Part shown: piece by piece, positions 24,870 through 32,574 of the stretch
Layout: the number at the start of each line of letters is the position of its first letter
Numbering within the stretch: the first letter of the stretch is position 1
Source of the DNA: Flavobacteriaceae bacterium UBA5534
GTDB taxonomy: Bacteria; Bacteroidota; Bacteroidia; Flavobacteriales; Flavobacteriaceae
Assembly (NCBI GenBank): GCA_002426015.1
Contig: DINS01000006.1
Span: 1-36,116 of the forward strand
Reading direction: 5' to 3'
DNA: 36,116 bases
Translations under genes and position numbers: made by a program
The notes under the pieces: generated by a model
Databases searched by the model: none
The model's input: only the letters and a program-made list of their open reading frames with translations
Told to the model about the DNA's origin: nothing

Positions 24870-24912
24870 CATGTTGCAATCCGAAAGGATTACATAAAAA
24901 ACCAGCAACATG
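24870..24912 (+). promoter_or_regulatory. Leader stem that pairs with the PAP2 start codon
   Basis: CATGTTGC (24870-24877) is perfectly complementary to GCAACATG (24905-24912), which contains the start codon of the next gene. Directly next to the first arm is a GNRA-capped hairpin, AATCC-GAAA-GGATT (24878-24891). The two stems would stack and hide the ATG, leaving only a 13-nt A-rich linker free. This looks like a translational switch or RNA thermometer candidate; no known riboswitch class was recognised. Confidence 0.5.
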
Positions 24913-25461
24913 ATAAGTACTTTAAAAAAACTAAACATTGCCTCTATCGTTCTTTTTTTATTCATTGTATCACATTCTAAATCTTTAGCCCAACAACAAA
25001 TAGAAGAGTCAGGCGATATAATTCAGTTAGCCTTACCTATTTCAGCTCTTGCTTCAACGCTAATATGGCCAGAAAATCAATCAACATTATTAGAATTTAC
25101 CAAATCAATGGGAGCATCTATTATTATTACTCATTCACTTAAAGTTATGATTGATAAAGATCGTCCTAATGGTGCAAAAGATGGTCATAGTTTTCCTTCA
25201 GGCCATACTTCAGCTGCATTCACGGGCGCCACATTTTTACAATTAAAATATGGTTGGGAAGTAGGCGTTCCTTCATATTTGCTAGCCACCTATGTGGCAT
25301 GGACCAGGGTCAAAGTTAAAAGGCATGACCCATGGGATGTTATTGGTGGAGCGCTCACTGGATTTGGATGCGCTCACCTATTTAAGAATAACAAAAAAAT
25401 TGAAATTAATATTTCAAAACTAAATGATAATCTACTGGTAGGTCTTGTGGTAAAATATTAA
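24910..25461 (+). CDS. PAP2-superfamily phosphatase
   Basis: The product has 183 residues and a signal or membrane segment at the start (IASIVLFLFIVSHSKSLAQ). All three phosphatase motifs are present: K78-x6-RP (KVMIDKDRP), PSGHTSAAF at 96-104, and R133-x5-H139-x3-D143 (TRVKVKRHDPWD), where a Thr replaces the usual Ser before the Arg. Known family members dephosphorylate phosphatidic acid, undecaprenyl pyrophosphate or lipid A. The short length and periplasm-facing signal fit a lipid phosphatase at the membrane, but the substrate cannot be told. The gene lies between the AraC regulator and the asnB 3' end, inside the interval bracketed by the two asnB ends. Confidence 0.92.
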   Translation: MISTLKKLNIASIVLFLFIVSHSKSLAQQQIEESGDIIQLALPISALASTLIWPENQSTLLEFTKSMGASIIITHSLKVMIDKDRPNGAKDGHSFPSGHTSAAFTGATFLQLKYGWEVGVPSYLLATYVAWTRVKVKRHDPWDVIGGALTGFGCAHLFKNNKKIEINISKLNDNLLVGLVVKY

Positions 25462-25478
25462 CTAACCTCCCGCAGTGC

Positions 25479-27140
25479 TCAATATGCATCTGCATGTACT
25501 TTTGCTACCGCTCTACCTGAAGGGTCGTTCATGTTCTTAAACGCTTCATCCCATTCCAGAGCAATTTTTGTACTACATGCAACGCTTGGCTCTTGTGGTA
25601 CACACAATGCAGCGGCATCACTCGGAAAATGTTCCTCAAAAATGGATCGGTAATAAAACTCCTCCTTGTTTTGAGGTGTCTGTAATGGAAATCTAAAATG
25701 TGCATTTTTCATTTGATCATCTGTAACGGCTTCTGCCACGACCTCTTTTAGTGTATCGATCCAACTGTAACCTACACCATCACTGAATTGTTCTTTTTGC
25801 CTCCAAGCAACACTCTCTGGAAGCATGTCCTCAAATGCTTTACGAACCACCCATTTTTCCATTCGTTCTCCGTTAATCATTTTATCTTGTGGATTGATTC
25901 GCATAGCAACATCCATAAATTCTTTATCTAAAAACGGTACACGTCCTTCAATTCCCCAAGCTGCTAAACTTTTATTAGCTCTTAAACAATCGTACATGTG
26001 AAGTTTACTTAATTTACGAACCGTTTCTTCATGAAATTCTTTTGCATTTGGCGCTTTATGAAAGTATAAATAACCTCCAAATAACTCATCTGCTCCTTCT
26101 CCAGATAATACCATTTTTATTCCCATAGATTTAATAACTCTGGCCATTAAGTACATTGGAGTACTCGCTCTAATGGTTGTGATATCATACGTTTCGAGGT
26201 TATATATTACATCTCTAATCGCATCTAATCCTTCTTGAATAGTAAATTTTATTTCGTGATGAACTGTACCAATATGATCAGCAACCTTACGAGCAGCAGC
26301 CAAATCTGGAGAGCCTTCCAAACCTACAGAAAAACTGTGTAATTGTGGCCACCAAGCAGCTTGTGTATCGTCAGATTCGATACGTTTTTCAGCATATTTT
26401 TTTGCTATTGCAGAAGTCACTGAAGAATCTAATCCACCAGACAATAAAACACCATAAGGAACATCACTCATTAACTGTCTATGCAAAGCAGCTTCTAATC
26501 CCTCTTTAATGGCTTTAATACTGGTTTCGTTATCTTTTACAGCTTCATATTCTGTCCAATCACGTTTGTACCATTGTACAAACTTTCCGTCTTTACTAGA
26601 CATATAATGTCCAGGAGGGAACAATTCAATTTTGGTGCAATACCCTTCTAAAGCTTTTAATTCTGAAGCCACATAAAAAGTTCCGTTTTGATCCCAACCA
26701 ATGTATAGTGGAATAATTCCCATGTGATCTCTAGCAATAAAATATTCGTCCTTTTCAACATCGTAAATTGCAAACCCGAAAATTCCGTTCATTTCATCAA
26801 CAAAATCAACACCTTTTTCTTTATATAGTGCTAAAATAACTTCACAATCACTTTCAGTTTGAAAGTTATAATCTGGAAATTGTTTGCGTAATGCTCTATG
26901 GTTATAAATTTCGCCATTAGCCGCTAGTATCAATTTCTTATCTTCACTCAACAATGGTTGTTTACCAGAGGCTGGATCAACAATTGCTAAACGCTCATGA
27001 GCCATAATAGCTTTATCATCATTATAAATTCCACTCCAATCTGGTCCTCTATGGCGAATAATTTTAGCCATTTCTAATATTTGAGGTCTTAAGTCTTCAG
27101 CTTTTTGTTTTAAATCAAAGGCACATACAATTCCACACAT
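25479..27140 (-). CDS. asnB: Asparagine synthase B (glutamine-hydrolysing)
   Basis: AsnB makes asparagine from aspartate, ATP and glutamine. The 553-residue protein begins MCGIVCAFDL, so Cys2 is the N-terminal nucleophile of the glutaminase domain. RHRGPDWSG and ANGEIYNH are further glutaminase motifs. The synthetase domain holds the PP-loop VLLSGGLDSSVTSAIA near residue 233, SFSVGLEGSPD, and LSGEGADELFGGYLYFHKAP. Length and the RVPFLDKEFMDVAMRINP motif fit the AsnB group. The stop lies 17 bp from the end of the convergent PAP2 gene, with no clear terminator between them. A relic of the same 3' end lies 2 kb away. Confidence 0.97.
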   Translation of the reverse strand: MCGIVCAFDLKQKAEDLRPQILEMAKIIRHRGPDWSGIYNDDKAIMAHERLAIVDPASGKQPLLSEDKKLILAANGEIYNHRALRKQFPDYNFQTESDCEVILALYKEKGVDFVDEMNGIFGFAIYDVEKDEYFIARDHMGIIPLYIGWDQNGTFYVASELKALEGYCTKIELFPPGHYMSSKDGKFVQWYKRDWTEYEAVKDNETSIKAIKEGLEAALHRQLMSDVPYGVLLSGGLDSSVTSAIAKKYAEKRIESDDTQAAWWPQLHSFSVGLEGSPDLAAARKVADHIGTVHHEIKFTIQEGLDAIRDVIYNLETYDITTIRASTPMYLMARVIKSMGIKMVLSGEGADELFGGYLYFHKAPNAKEFHEETVRKLSKLHMYDCLRANKSLAAWGIEGRVPFLDKEFMDVAMRINPQDKMINGERMEKWVVRKAFEDMLPESVAWRQKEQFSDGVGYSWIDTLKEVVAEAVTDDQMKNAHFRFPLQTPQNKEEFYYRSIFEEHFPSDAAALCVPQEPSVACSTKIALEWDEAFKNMNDPSGRAVAKVHADAY

Positions 27141-27396
27141 CTTCTTCTATATTTTTATTATTTATTAGCACTGTTTATTATAATATAAAGGCAAATATGT
27201 CAATATGATTTATATTATAAAACATATTGATTATAAATAATTACATAATATAACAATAAATAATCAATTAATATAAATATGAAACTCAAACTGTGATTAT
27301 TTTAATAAATTTATTTAAAAATGAAAACTTTAACGTTTTATTCCGACACTCATAAAACAAATAAACCCTAAATTTATACACTAAATAAAATTAAAG
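27141..27396. other. AT-rich divergent intergenic region between asnB and the DUF2911 gene
   Basis: This 256-bp gap is very AT-rich and holds no credible gene. On the minus strand CATATTTG (27199-27192) is a near match to the -7 box and may serve asnB. An inverted repeat, CAATATG (27201-27207) and CATATTG (27223-27229), lies just upstream of it and could be an operator. Confidence 0.4.
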
Positions 27397-27945
27397 ATGA
27401 AAATGAAAACCTTATTATCAACATTCACATTGGCACTTGTAATGCTATTATCGTTTAATGTATCAGCACAAGATTTTCCAGATTTAGACAAAAGCCCAAT
27501 GGATGCTGCCACATTTCCTGGCAGCTACAAAGTTTCTGACAAATTAATCAAAGTGATTTATAGCAGACCTCAACTGAAAGGTCGAACAGTTTCTAAATTA
27601 GCCCCTAATGATGCCGTGTGGCGTACAGGAGCTAATGAAGCCACCGAAATTACATTTTATGAAACTATGCTGTTTGGTTCTACCAAAGTAAAAGCAGGCA
27701 CCTATTCGTTGTTTACAATACCTGGTGAAAAAGAATGGACCATTATATTGAGTTCTGACACAAATATTTGGGGAGCTTACACTTATAACAAAGATAATGA
27801 TGTAGCAAGAGTTACAGTTCCAGTGAAATTGGCAAAATCTCCTGTTGAAGTTTTCTCTATTGTTTTTGAAGAGTCAAAATCTGGAGCTATTATGTATATG
27901 GGCTGGGGAGAACTAGTAGTTGCCGTTCCGTTTACAAAACTATAA
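27397..27945 (+). CDS. DUF2911 family secreted protein
   Basis: The product has 182 residues with a Sec signal peptide (TFTLALVMLLSFNVSAQ). The family pattern is clear: KVIYSRPQLKGRTVSKLAPN, then VWRTGANEATEITF, then KAGTYSLFTIPGEKEWTIIL, then a C-terminal MGWGELVVAVPF. DUF2911 proteins are frequent in Bacteroidota and have no assigned function. The gene stands alone with a strong terminator 15 bp after its stop that it shares with the convergent queE. Confidence 0.93.
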   Translation: MKMKTLLSTFTLALVMLLSFNVSAQDFPDLDKSPMDAATFPGSYKVSDKLIKVIYSRPQLKGRTVSKLAPNDAVWRTGANEATEITFYETMLFGSTKVKAGTYSLFTIPGEKEWTIILSSDTNIWGAYTYNKDNDVARVTVPVKLAKSPVEVFSIVFEESKSGAIMYMGWGELVVAVPFTKL

Positions 27946-27956
27946 TTAAAATTCTT

Positions 27957-27989
27957 AAAAAAAGCCTTCAATGTTGAAGGCTTTTTTTT
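27957..27989. terminator. Bidirectional intrinsic terminator between the DUF2911 gene and queE
   Basis: GCCTTCA (27964-27970), loop ATGT and TGAAGGC (27975-27981) form a perfect stem extended by A-T pairs, with an A-tract on the left and a T-tract on the right. Confidence 0.92.
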
Positions 27990-28620
27990 ATGGTATATTC
28001 AAATATTTATGGGTTTGCAATGACACTTTCCATTTAGGATTGGCCATCACATAATCGACAATTTCTGGAACCACTTTGTCTCGTTTGCTCCATTCTGGTT
28101 GCAAATACAAAATGCAGTTTTTATTCACTTTAGCAGCTTGTTCTTCTGCAAACCTGAAATCATCCTTGTTGTAAACAATTACTTTCAATTCATTTGCCTT
28201 TTCATACACTTCATCTGTTGGTAATTTCAACTTTTTTGGAGATAAACAAATCCAGTCCCATGTACCAGATAAAGGATAGGCACCCGAAGTCTCTATATGA
28301 ACCTGAAGTCCTTTTGCCTTCAATTGAGAGGTCAATTCATTCATATTCCAAGTCAAAGGCTCACCTCCAGTGACGACAATGGTATTGCTATATCTTGCAG
28401 CGTTTTCAACAATCTTACTAGTGTCGGTAGGCGGATGCAATTCGGCAAGCCAACTTTCCTTCACGTCACACCAATGACACCCAACATCACAACCTCCAAC
28501 TCTTATAAAATAAGCAGCAGTTCCTTTATGAAAGCCCTCACCTTGAATGGTATAAAACTCTTCCATTAAAGGCAACAATAGGCCTTTATCCAATAATTCT
28601 TGTCGTTCACTTCTTGTCAT
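27988..28620 (-). CDS. queE: 7-carboxy-7-deazaguanine synthase
   Basis: QueE is a radical SAM enzyme that turns 6-carboxytetrahydropterin into 7-carboxy-7-deazaguanine on the way to queuosine. I start at the ATG at 28620 (210 residues). An in-frame TTG at 28629 would lie inside the -7 box. Near the N-terminus are EEFYTIQGEG and the cluster motif GGCDVGCHWCD with Cys44, Cys48 and Cys51 (the Cx3Cx2C form). VVTGGEPLTWN follows, then VHIETSGAYPL and WICLSPKKLKLP. The length is normal for QueE. FolE, which makes the precursor, is 24 kb away on the other strand. Confidence 0.95.
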   Translation of the reverse strand: MTRSERQELLDKGLLLPLMEEFYTIQGEGFHKGTAAYFIRVGGCDVGCHWCDVKESWLAELHPPTDTSKIVENAARYSNTIVVTGGEPLTWNMNELTSQLKAKGLQVHIETSGAYPLSGTWDWICLSPKKLKLPTDEVYEKANELKVIVYNKDDFRFAEEQAAKVNKNCILYLQPEWSKRDKVVPEIVDYVMANPKWKVSLQTHKYLNIP

Positions 28621-28626
28621 AGTTTG

Positions 28627-28634
28627 CAAAGATA
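28627..28634 (-). promoter_or_regulatory. -7 box of queE placed 6 nt before the ATG
   Basis: TATCTTTG on the minus strand is a perfect TAnnTTTG match, and only CAAACT separates it from the ATG at 28620. The transcript should begin at or next to the start codon, giving a leaderless mRNA. Confidence 0.6.
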
Positions 28635-28774
28635 AGAAACCGTCTTCGGTTTTTGAAAGTAATTAAAATTTAAAATGTTTTAACTACCAACACCTTAACA
28701 ACTCATCTCATTTGTTGAAAACATTTTCGATGGCTTTCAGTATAGATTAGTATTTTTATACAAAATTTAAAATA

Positions 28775-30313
28775 ATGAGCAGAAAGGACGACTTCTTCAA
28801 TCTTATTGCTGAAGGCAATACCTGTAAAGGTGATTATATTACTTTAGGTTCAGCAATGTTAGATGGCGAAACCATCACAAATGCGTTTGTAAATGTCCCA
28901 CTAAAAACATTAAATAGACACGGATTAATTGCTGGTGCTACAGGTACTGGAAAAACAAAAACATTACAGGTATTGGCAGAAAACCTTTCTGACAAAGGGA
29001 TTCCTGTTTTGTTAATGGACATCAAAGGTGACTTGAGTGGTTTGGCGCAACCAAGTCCTGGACACCCAAAAATTGATGAGCGTCATGCAAAAATCGGTTT
29101 GCCTTTTGAAGCAAAGAGTTTTCCTGTTGAAATTTTAACTTTATCAGAGCAAGATGGTGTGAGGTTGAGAGCCACTGTTAGTGAATTTGGACCTGTACTC
29201 CTATCTCGAATTTTAGATTTATCTGATGCTCAATCTGGTGTGGTTTCAGTAATTTTTAAATATTGCGATGACAACAAAATGCCTCTTTTAGACCTAAAAG
29301 ATTTCAAAAAAATATTACAATTTTCTACTCAAGAAGGTAAAGATGAATTTGAAGCTGAATATGGTAGAATTTCTACAGCCTCAACAGGAGCCATCTTGCG
29401 AAAAGTGGTTGAATTAGAACAACAAGGAGCAGATCTATTCTTTGGAGAAACCTCATTTGAAGTTGATGATTTATTAAGAATAGACGAAAATGGAAAAGGT
29501 TACATCAACATTATCAGATTAACAGATATACAGGACCGACCAAAATTGTTTTCAACATTTATGTTGAGCTTGCTTGCCGAAATATATTCTACATTTCCTG
29601 AACAAGGCGATAGCGGCCAACCTGAATTAGTATTGTTTATAGATGAAGCCCATTTAATCTTTAATGAAGCCTCTAAAGTACTACTAAATCAAATCGAAAG
29701 CATAGTCAAACTAATTCGTAGTAAAGGCGTGGGGATTTATTTTGTAACCCAAAACCCAACTGATGTACCAGAAGCTGTGTTGAGCCAATTAGGTTTAAAA
29801 ATTCAACATGCATTAAGAGCTTTTACCGCAAATGATAGAAAAGCTATAAAGTTAACTGCCCAAAATTATCCAGACACCGATTATTATGACACAGCCGATG
29901 TATTAACCTCATTAGGAATTGGTGAAGCGTTGGTGTCTGCACTCGACGAGAAAGGACGTCCAACACCATTGGCAGCAACGATGATGCGAGCTCCGATGAG
30001 CCGAATGGATATTTTAACCGACTCTGAATTGGGCTCTTTATTGGGCAAATCTAAATTGGTTAAAAAATATAATGAAACCATAGACAGAGAAAGTGCGTAT
30101 GAACTGTTGAACAAAAAAATAGATCAGGCTGTAGCTGAAGAAGCTAAAGAGAAAGCAAAAAAAGAACAGGAAGAACTCAAAAAAGCAGAAAGCAAACAAA
30201 GAGAAACATCCTCAAGACGTCGATCTACAATTAACCCTGTTATCAAAGTATTGACCAGTGCCACATTTATTAGAAGTGTTTTTGGAATTTTGAACAAAGT
30301 GATAAAAAAATAG
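28775..30313 (+). CDS. HerA/YjgR-like ATPase (DUF853 family)
   Basis: The product has 512 residues. Walker A is GATGTGKT at residues 54-61. LLMDIKGDLSGLAQPSPGHP follows, a stretch typical of the YjgR/DUF853 group. Walker B is VLFIDEAHLIF with Asp290 and Glu291. A sensor-like segment, GIYFVTQNPTDVPEAVLSQL, and an arginine-rich QHALRAFTANDRKAIK come next. Residues about 440-480 are a charged coiled coil (EEAKEKAKKEQEELKKAESK). The family belongs to the HerA/FtsK clade of hexameric ATPases. Its cellular job is unclear, and there is no NurA nuclease gene beside it, which argues against a HerA-NurA repair pair. Confidence 0.9.
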   Translation: MSRKDDFFNLIAEGNTCKGDYITLGSAMLDGETITNAFVNVPLKTLNRHGLIAGATGTGKTKTLQVLAENLSDKGIPVLLMDIKGDLSGLAQPSPGHPKIDERHAKIGLPFEAKSFPVEILTLSEQDGVRLRATVSEFGPVLLSRILDLSDAQSGVVSVIFKYCDDNKMPLLDLKDFKKILQFSTQEGKDEFEAEYGRISTASTGAILRKVVELEQQGADLFFGETSFEVDDLLRIDENGKGYINIIRLTDIQDRPKLFSTFMLSLLAEIYSTFPEQGDSGQPELVLFIDEAHLIFNEASKVLLNQIESIVKLIRSKGVGIYFVTQNPTDVPEAVLSQLGLKIQHALRAFTANDRKAIKLTAQNYPDTDYYDTADVLTSLGIGEALVSALDEKGRPTPLAATMMRAPMSRMDILTDSELGSLLGKSKLVKKYNETIDRESAYELLNKKIDQAVAEEAKEKAKKEQEELKKAESKQRETSSRRRSTINPVIKVLTSATFIRSVFGILNKVIKK

Positions 30314-30369
30314 ATTAAAACCAGTACAACAGATTTTAAAATCTTTAGTAAACTGAAAAACAAAAAAAT

Positions 30370-31341
30370 ATGAATCCTTTCATAGCAAAACTATTGGTAG
30401 CCGTTGCTCGAAAACGTCTCGAGTCTAAACAAGATGCAATTCCTGTTAGCAAAAAACAAGTAGTGCCATTAGTAAGGGTTCTTCAGATAGAATTATCACA
30501 CGCCATTAAAGACTCTATTTTTATCATTATCGGTGTTTTTTCAGCTGGGTTTGGTTTAAAAGGTTTTTTATTGCCCAACCAGTTCATTGATGGTGGAGCA
30601 ACAGGTGTATCGTTACTTTTACAAAATTTGACTGGCCTATCGTTAGGCATCTTACTCATATTAGTAAACTTACCATTCATCTTTTTGGGTGCAAGGACCA
30701 TTAATAGAAAATTTGCCATAAAGAGTATTATTGCTATCACCTTCTTGGCCATTGTGGTCCATTTTGTCAATTACCCGACCATTACTGAAGATAAATTGTT
30801 GATTGCTGTTTTTGGAGGCTTTTTCTTAGGGCTTGGTATTGGAATGTCCATGCGAGGTGGAGCTGTCATCGATGGCACTGAAGTATTGGCAATCTTCTTG
30901 AGCAGGAAAATGGCATTAACTATCGGAGATGTGTTATTGTTGATTAATATCTTGATATTTTCATTCGGTGCCTACATACTATCTGTCGAAACTGCATTGT
31001 ATGCAATTTTAACCTATTTAGCTGCTGCAAAAACAGTAGATTTTGTAGTTGATGGCGTTGAAGAATATATTGGCGTGACCATCATTTCAGAAAAGCATGA
31101 GGCCATTAGAACCATGATTATAGAAAAATTGAATAGAGCCTGCACAATTTATGCAGGAAAAGGCGGTTACGGAAAACGTGGCAATAGCTATGATAAGGAC
31201 ATTATTTTTACAGTTCTTACGCGTTTAGAAATGTCAAAATTAGAAACTGAAATTGACAAGATAGACAAAGATGCGTTTATAATCATGGGAATGGTAAAAG
31301 ATTTAAGAGGTGGAATGATTAAGAAAAAACCAATGAAATAA
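30370..31341 (+). CDS. YitT family membrane protein (DUF161/DUF2179)
   Basis: The product has 323 residues. After a basic cytoplasmic N-terminus of about 50 residues, five or six hydrophobic segments run from SIFIIIGVFSAGFGLKGFLL to TALYAILTYLAAAKTVDFVV. The family motifs FIDGGATGVSLLL and RGGAVIDGTEVLAIFLSRK are visible. The C-terminal soluble part is a DUF2179 domain (YIGVTIISEKHEAIRTMII, GKGGYGKRGNSYDKDIIFTV, KDAFIIMGMVKDLRGG). Transport or sensing roles have been guessed for the family, but none can be shown here. It starts 56 bp after the ATPase gene. A 14-bp palindrome, AGATTTTAAAATCT, lies in that gap at 30331-30344. Confidence 0.93.
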   Translation: MNPFIAKLLVAVARKRLESKQDAIPVSKKQVVPLVRVLQIELSHAIKDSIFIIIGVFSAGFGLKGFLLPNQFIDGGATGVSLLLQNLTGLSLGILLILVNLPFIFLGARTINRKFAIKSIIAITFLAIVVHFVNYPTITEDKLLIAVFGGFFLGLGIGMSMRGGAVIDGTEVLAIFLSRKMALTIGDVLLLINILIFSFGAYILSVETALYAILTYLAAAKTVDFVVDGVEEYIGVTIISEKHEAIRTMIIEKLNRACTIYAGKGGYGKRGNSYDKDIIFTVLTRLEMSKLETEIDKIDKDAFIIMGMVKDLRGGMIKKKPMK

Positions 31342-31357
31342 CTGAATACTATTAGAA

Positions 31358-31729
31358 GTGAAAGAACAAAAATACACCATACAAACTTCACCATTTGTAG
31401 TGCCAACAACAGATGGAAAAATCATCAAAGAACATTTTGGCCGTGCGAGCGATGGCAATTCACAGATAAGCATTGCACACATGATCGCTCCAGCTGGCTG
31501 GAGTGAACCATTTCAAACACCAGAATTTGATGAATACACCTTTATCATTAAAGGCAAAAAACAGTTTATTATTGATGATGAAATGATTGTTCTAGAAGCA
31601 GGACAGTCTATTAAAATCAAAAAAAATACGCGTGTTCAATATTCAAACCCGTTTACAATAGCGTGCGAATATTTAGCAATTTGCTTACCTGCTTTTTCAA
31701 TGGAAAACGTAAACAGAGAAACCAAATGA
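31358..31729 (+). CDS. Small cupin-domain protein
   Basis: The product is about 123 residues from a GTG start at 31358; no in-frame ATG gives the full domain. The cupin core reads TPEFDEYTFIIKGKKQFIID, then VLEAGQSIKIKKNTRVQYSN and EYLAICLPAF. The first cupin motif lacks the usual two histidines (it has E and D in FDEYTF), and the second has no His, so a normal metal site is doubtful. It could bind a small ligand without metal. The stop overlaps the ATG of the next gene (ATGA), so it is translationally coupled to the hydrolase and follows the YitT gene by 16 bp. Confidence 0.85.
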   Translation: MKEQKYTIQTSPFVVPTTDGKIIKEHFGRASDGNSQISIAHMIAPAGWSEPFQTPEFDEYTFIIKGKKQFIIDDEMIVLEAGQSIKIKKNTRVQYSNPFTIACEYLAICLPAFSMENVNRETK

Positions 31730-32556
31730 AAAACCTTCTTATAAAAATAATCGGGCTGTATTACAACACCATAAGCTATATTTCTAAATCTTATGCAGCC
31801 AATAAAGCACTATATTTATTCACCACACCAATGCGTGGACGAAAATTAAGTGAAGAACAAACAGAATTTTTAGACACTGCTTTTCAAGAAGAATTTAAAT
31901 ACCAAAACCATCGCATCATGACCTACAGGTGGCTAGGAGACAAATCGACCATACTATTGGCCCATGGTTGGGAAAGTAACGCATCTAGATGGAAAAACTT
32001 AATAACAGAGCTTAATAAAAAAGGATATAACGTTATTGCATTGGATGCTCCCGCTCATGGCAATTCGGGCAGTCGTGCGTTTAATGCCTTGCTGTATTCT
32101 GAATTTATAAATGTGGTCGCTACACGATTTCAACCAGAAATAATCGTTGGACATTCAGCTGGTGGCATGTCAACTGCCTTCTTTCAAAACAAATATCAGT
32201 TAAAATCCATACAAAAAATAGTCTTGCTGGGGTCGCCTTCCGAATTTTCGGATGTTATCAAACGATATACTGATATGTTGGGATACAATCAACGCATTAC
32301 AAGACAACTAAATCTGACTATTATAGAACGTTTTGGTGATAAGCCAGAACATTTGTCAACGTCAAAATTTTTACAAAACATCGACACTAAAGGCCTAATT
32401 ATACATGATGAAGAAGATAACATCATCCCATATAATGATGCTTTGCTCATAAAAAACAGTTTTAAAAATAGCACGCTTATCACTACCAAAGGATTAGGTC
32501 ACTCGTTAAATGACGAATCTGTTGCGACATATATCTATCAATTTATTGACAACTAA
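31726..32556 (+). CDS. Alpha/beta hydrolase
   Basis: The product has 276 residues from the ATG at 31726, which overlaps the cupin stop as ATGA. A longer reading from 31663 would be antiparallel to no known motif and sits wholly inside the cupin gene, so it is unlikely. Fold motifs are the oxyanion-hole segment LLAHGWESN, ALDAPAHGNS, the nucleophile elbow VGHSAGGM with Ser144, an acidic residue in IIHDEEDNIIP (Asp228 or Asp231) and His259 in GLGHS. The N-terminal 60 residues are a helical extension with no clear signal peptide. The substrate is unknown; esterase, lipase or thioesterase activity are all possible. Confidence 0.9.
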   Translation: MKNLLIKIIGLYYNTISYISKSYAANKALYLFTTPMRGRKLSEEQTEFLDTAFQEEFKYQNHRIMTYRWLGDKSTILLAHGWESNASRWKNLITELNKKGYNVIALDAPAHGNSGSRAFNALLYSEFINVVATRFQPEIIVGHSAGGMSTAFFQNKYQLKSIQKIVLLGSPSEFSDVIKRYTDMLGYNQRITRQLNLTIIERFGDKPEHLSTSKFLQNIDTKGLIIHDEEDNIIPYNDALLIKNSFKNSTLITTKGLGHSLNDESVATYIYQFIDN

Positions 32557-32562
32557 AGTTGT

Positions 32563-32570
32563 TATCTTTG
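32563..32570 (+). promoter_or_regulatory. -7 box of rluF placed 4 nt before the ATG
   Basis: TATCTTTG is a perfect match to TAnnTTTG and is followed by CACT and then the ATG at 32575. Transcription should start at or within the first codon, so the mRNA is predicted to be leaderless. TTGAC at 32546-32550 lies 14 nt upstream, closer than the usual -33 spacing. Confidence 0.6.
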
Positions 32571-32574
32571 CACT

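Noticed and set aside
27141..27396. Very AT-rich gap as a replication origin
   Set aside because: No DnaA-box cluster was recognised, and no dnaA or origin-linked genes are nearby; ordinary promoter DNA is enough.
31663..31725. Longer N-terminus for the alpha/beta hydrolase
   Set aside because: It lies wholly within the cupin gene in another frame; the ATG at 31726 overlapping the cupin stop is the usual coupled start.
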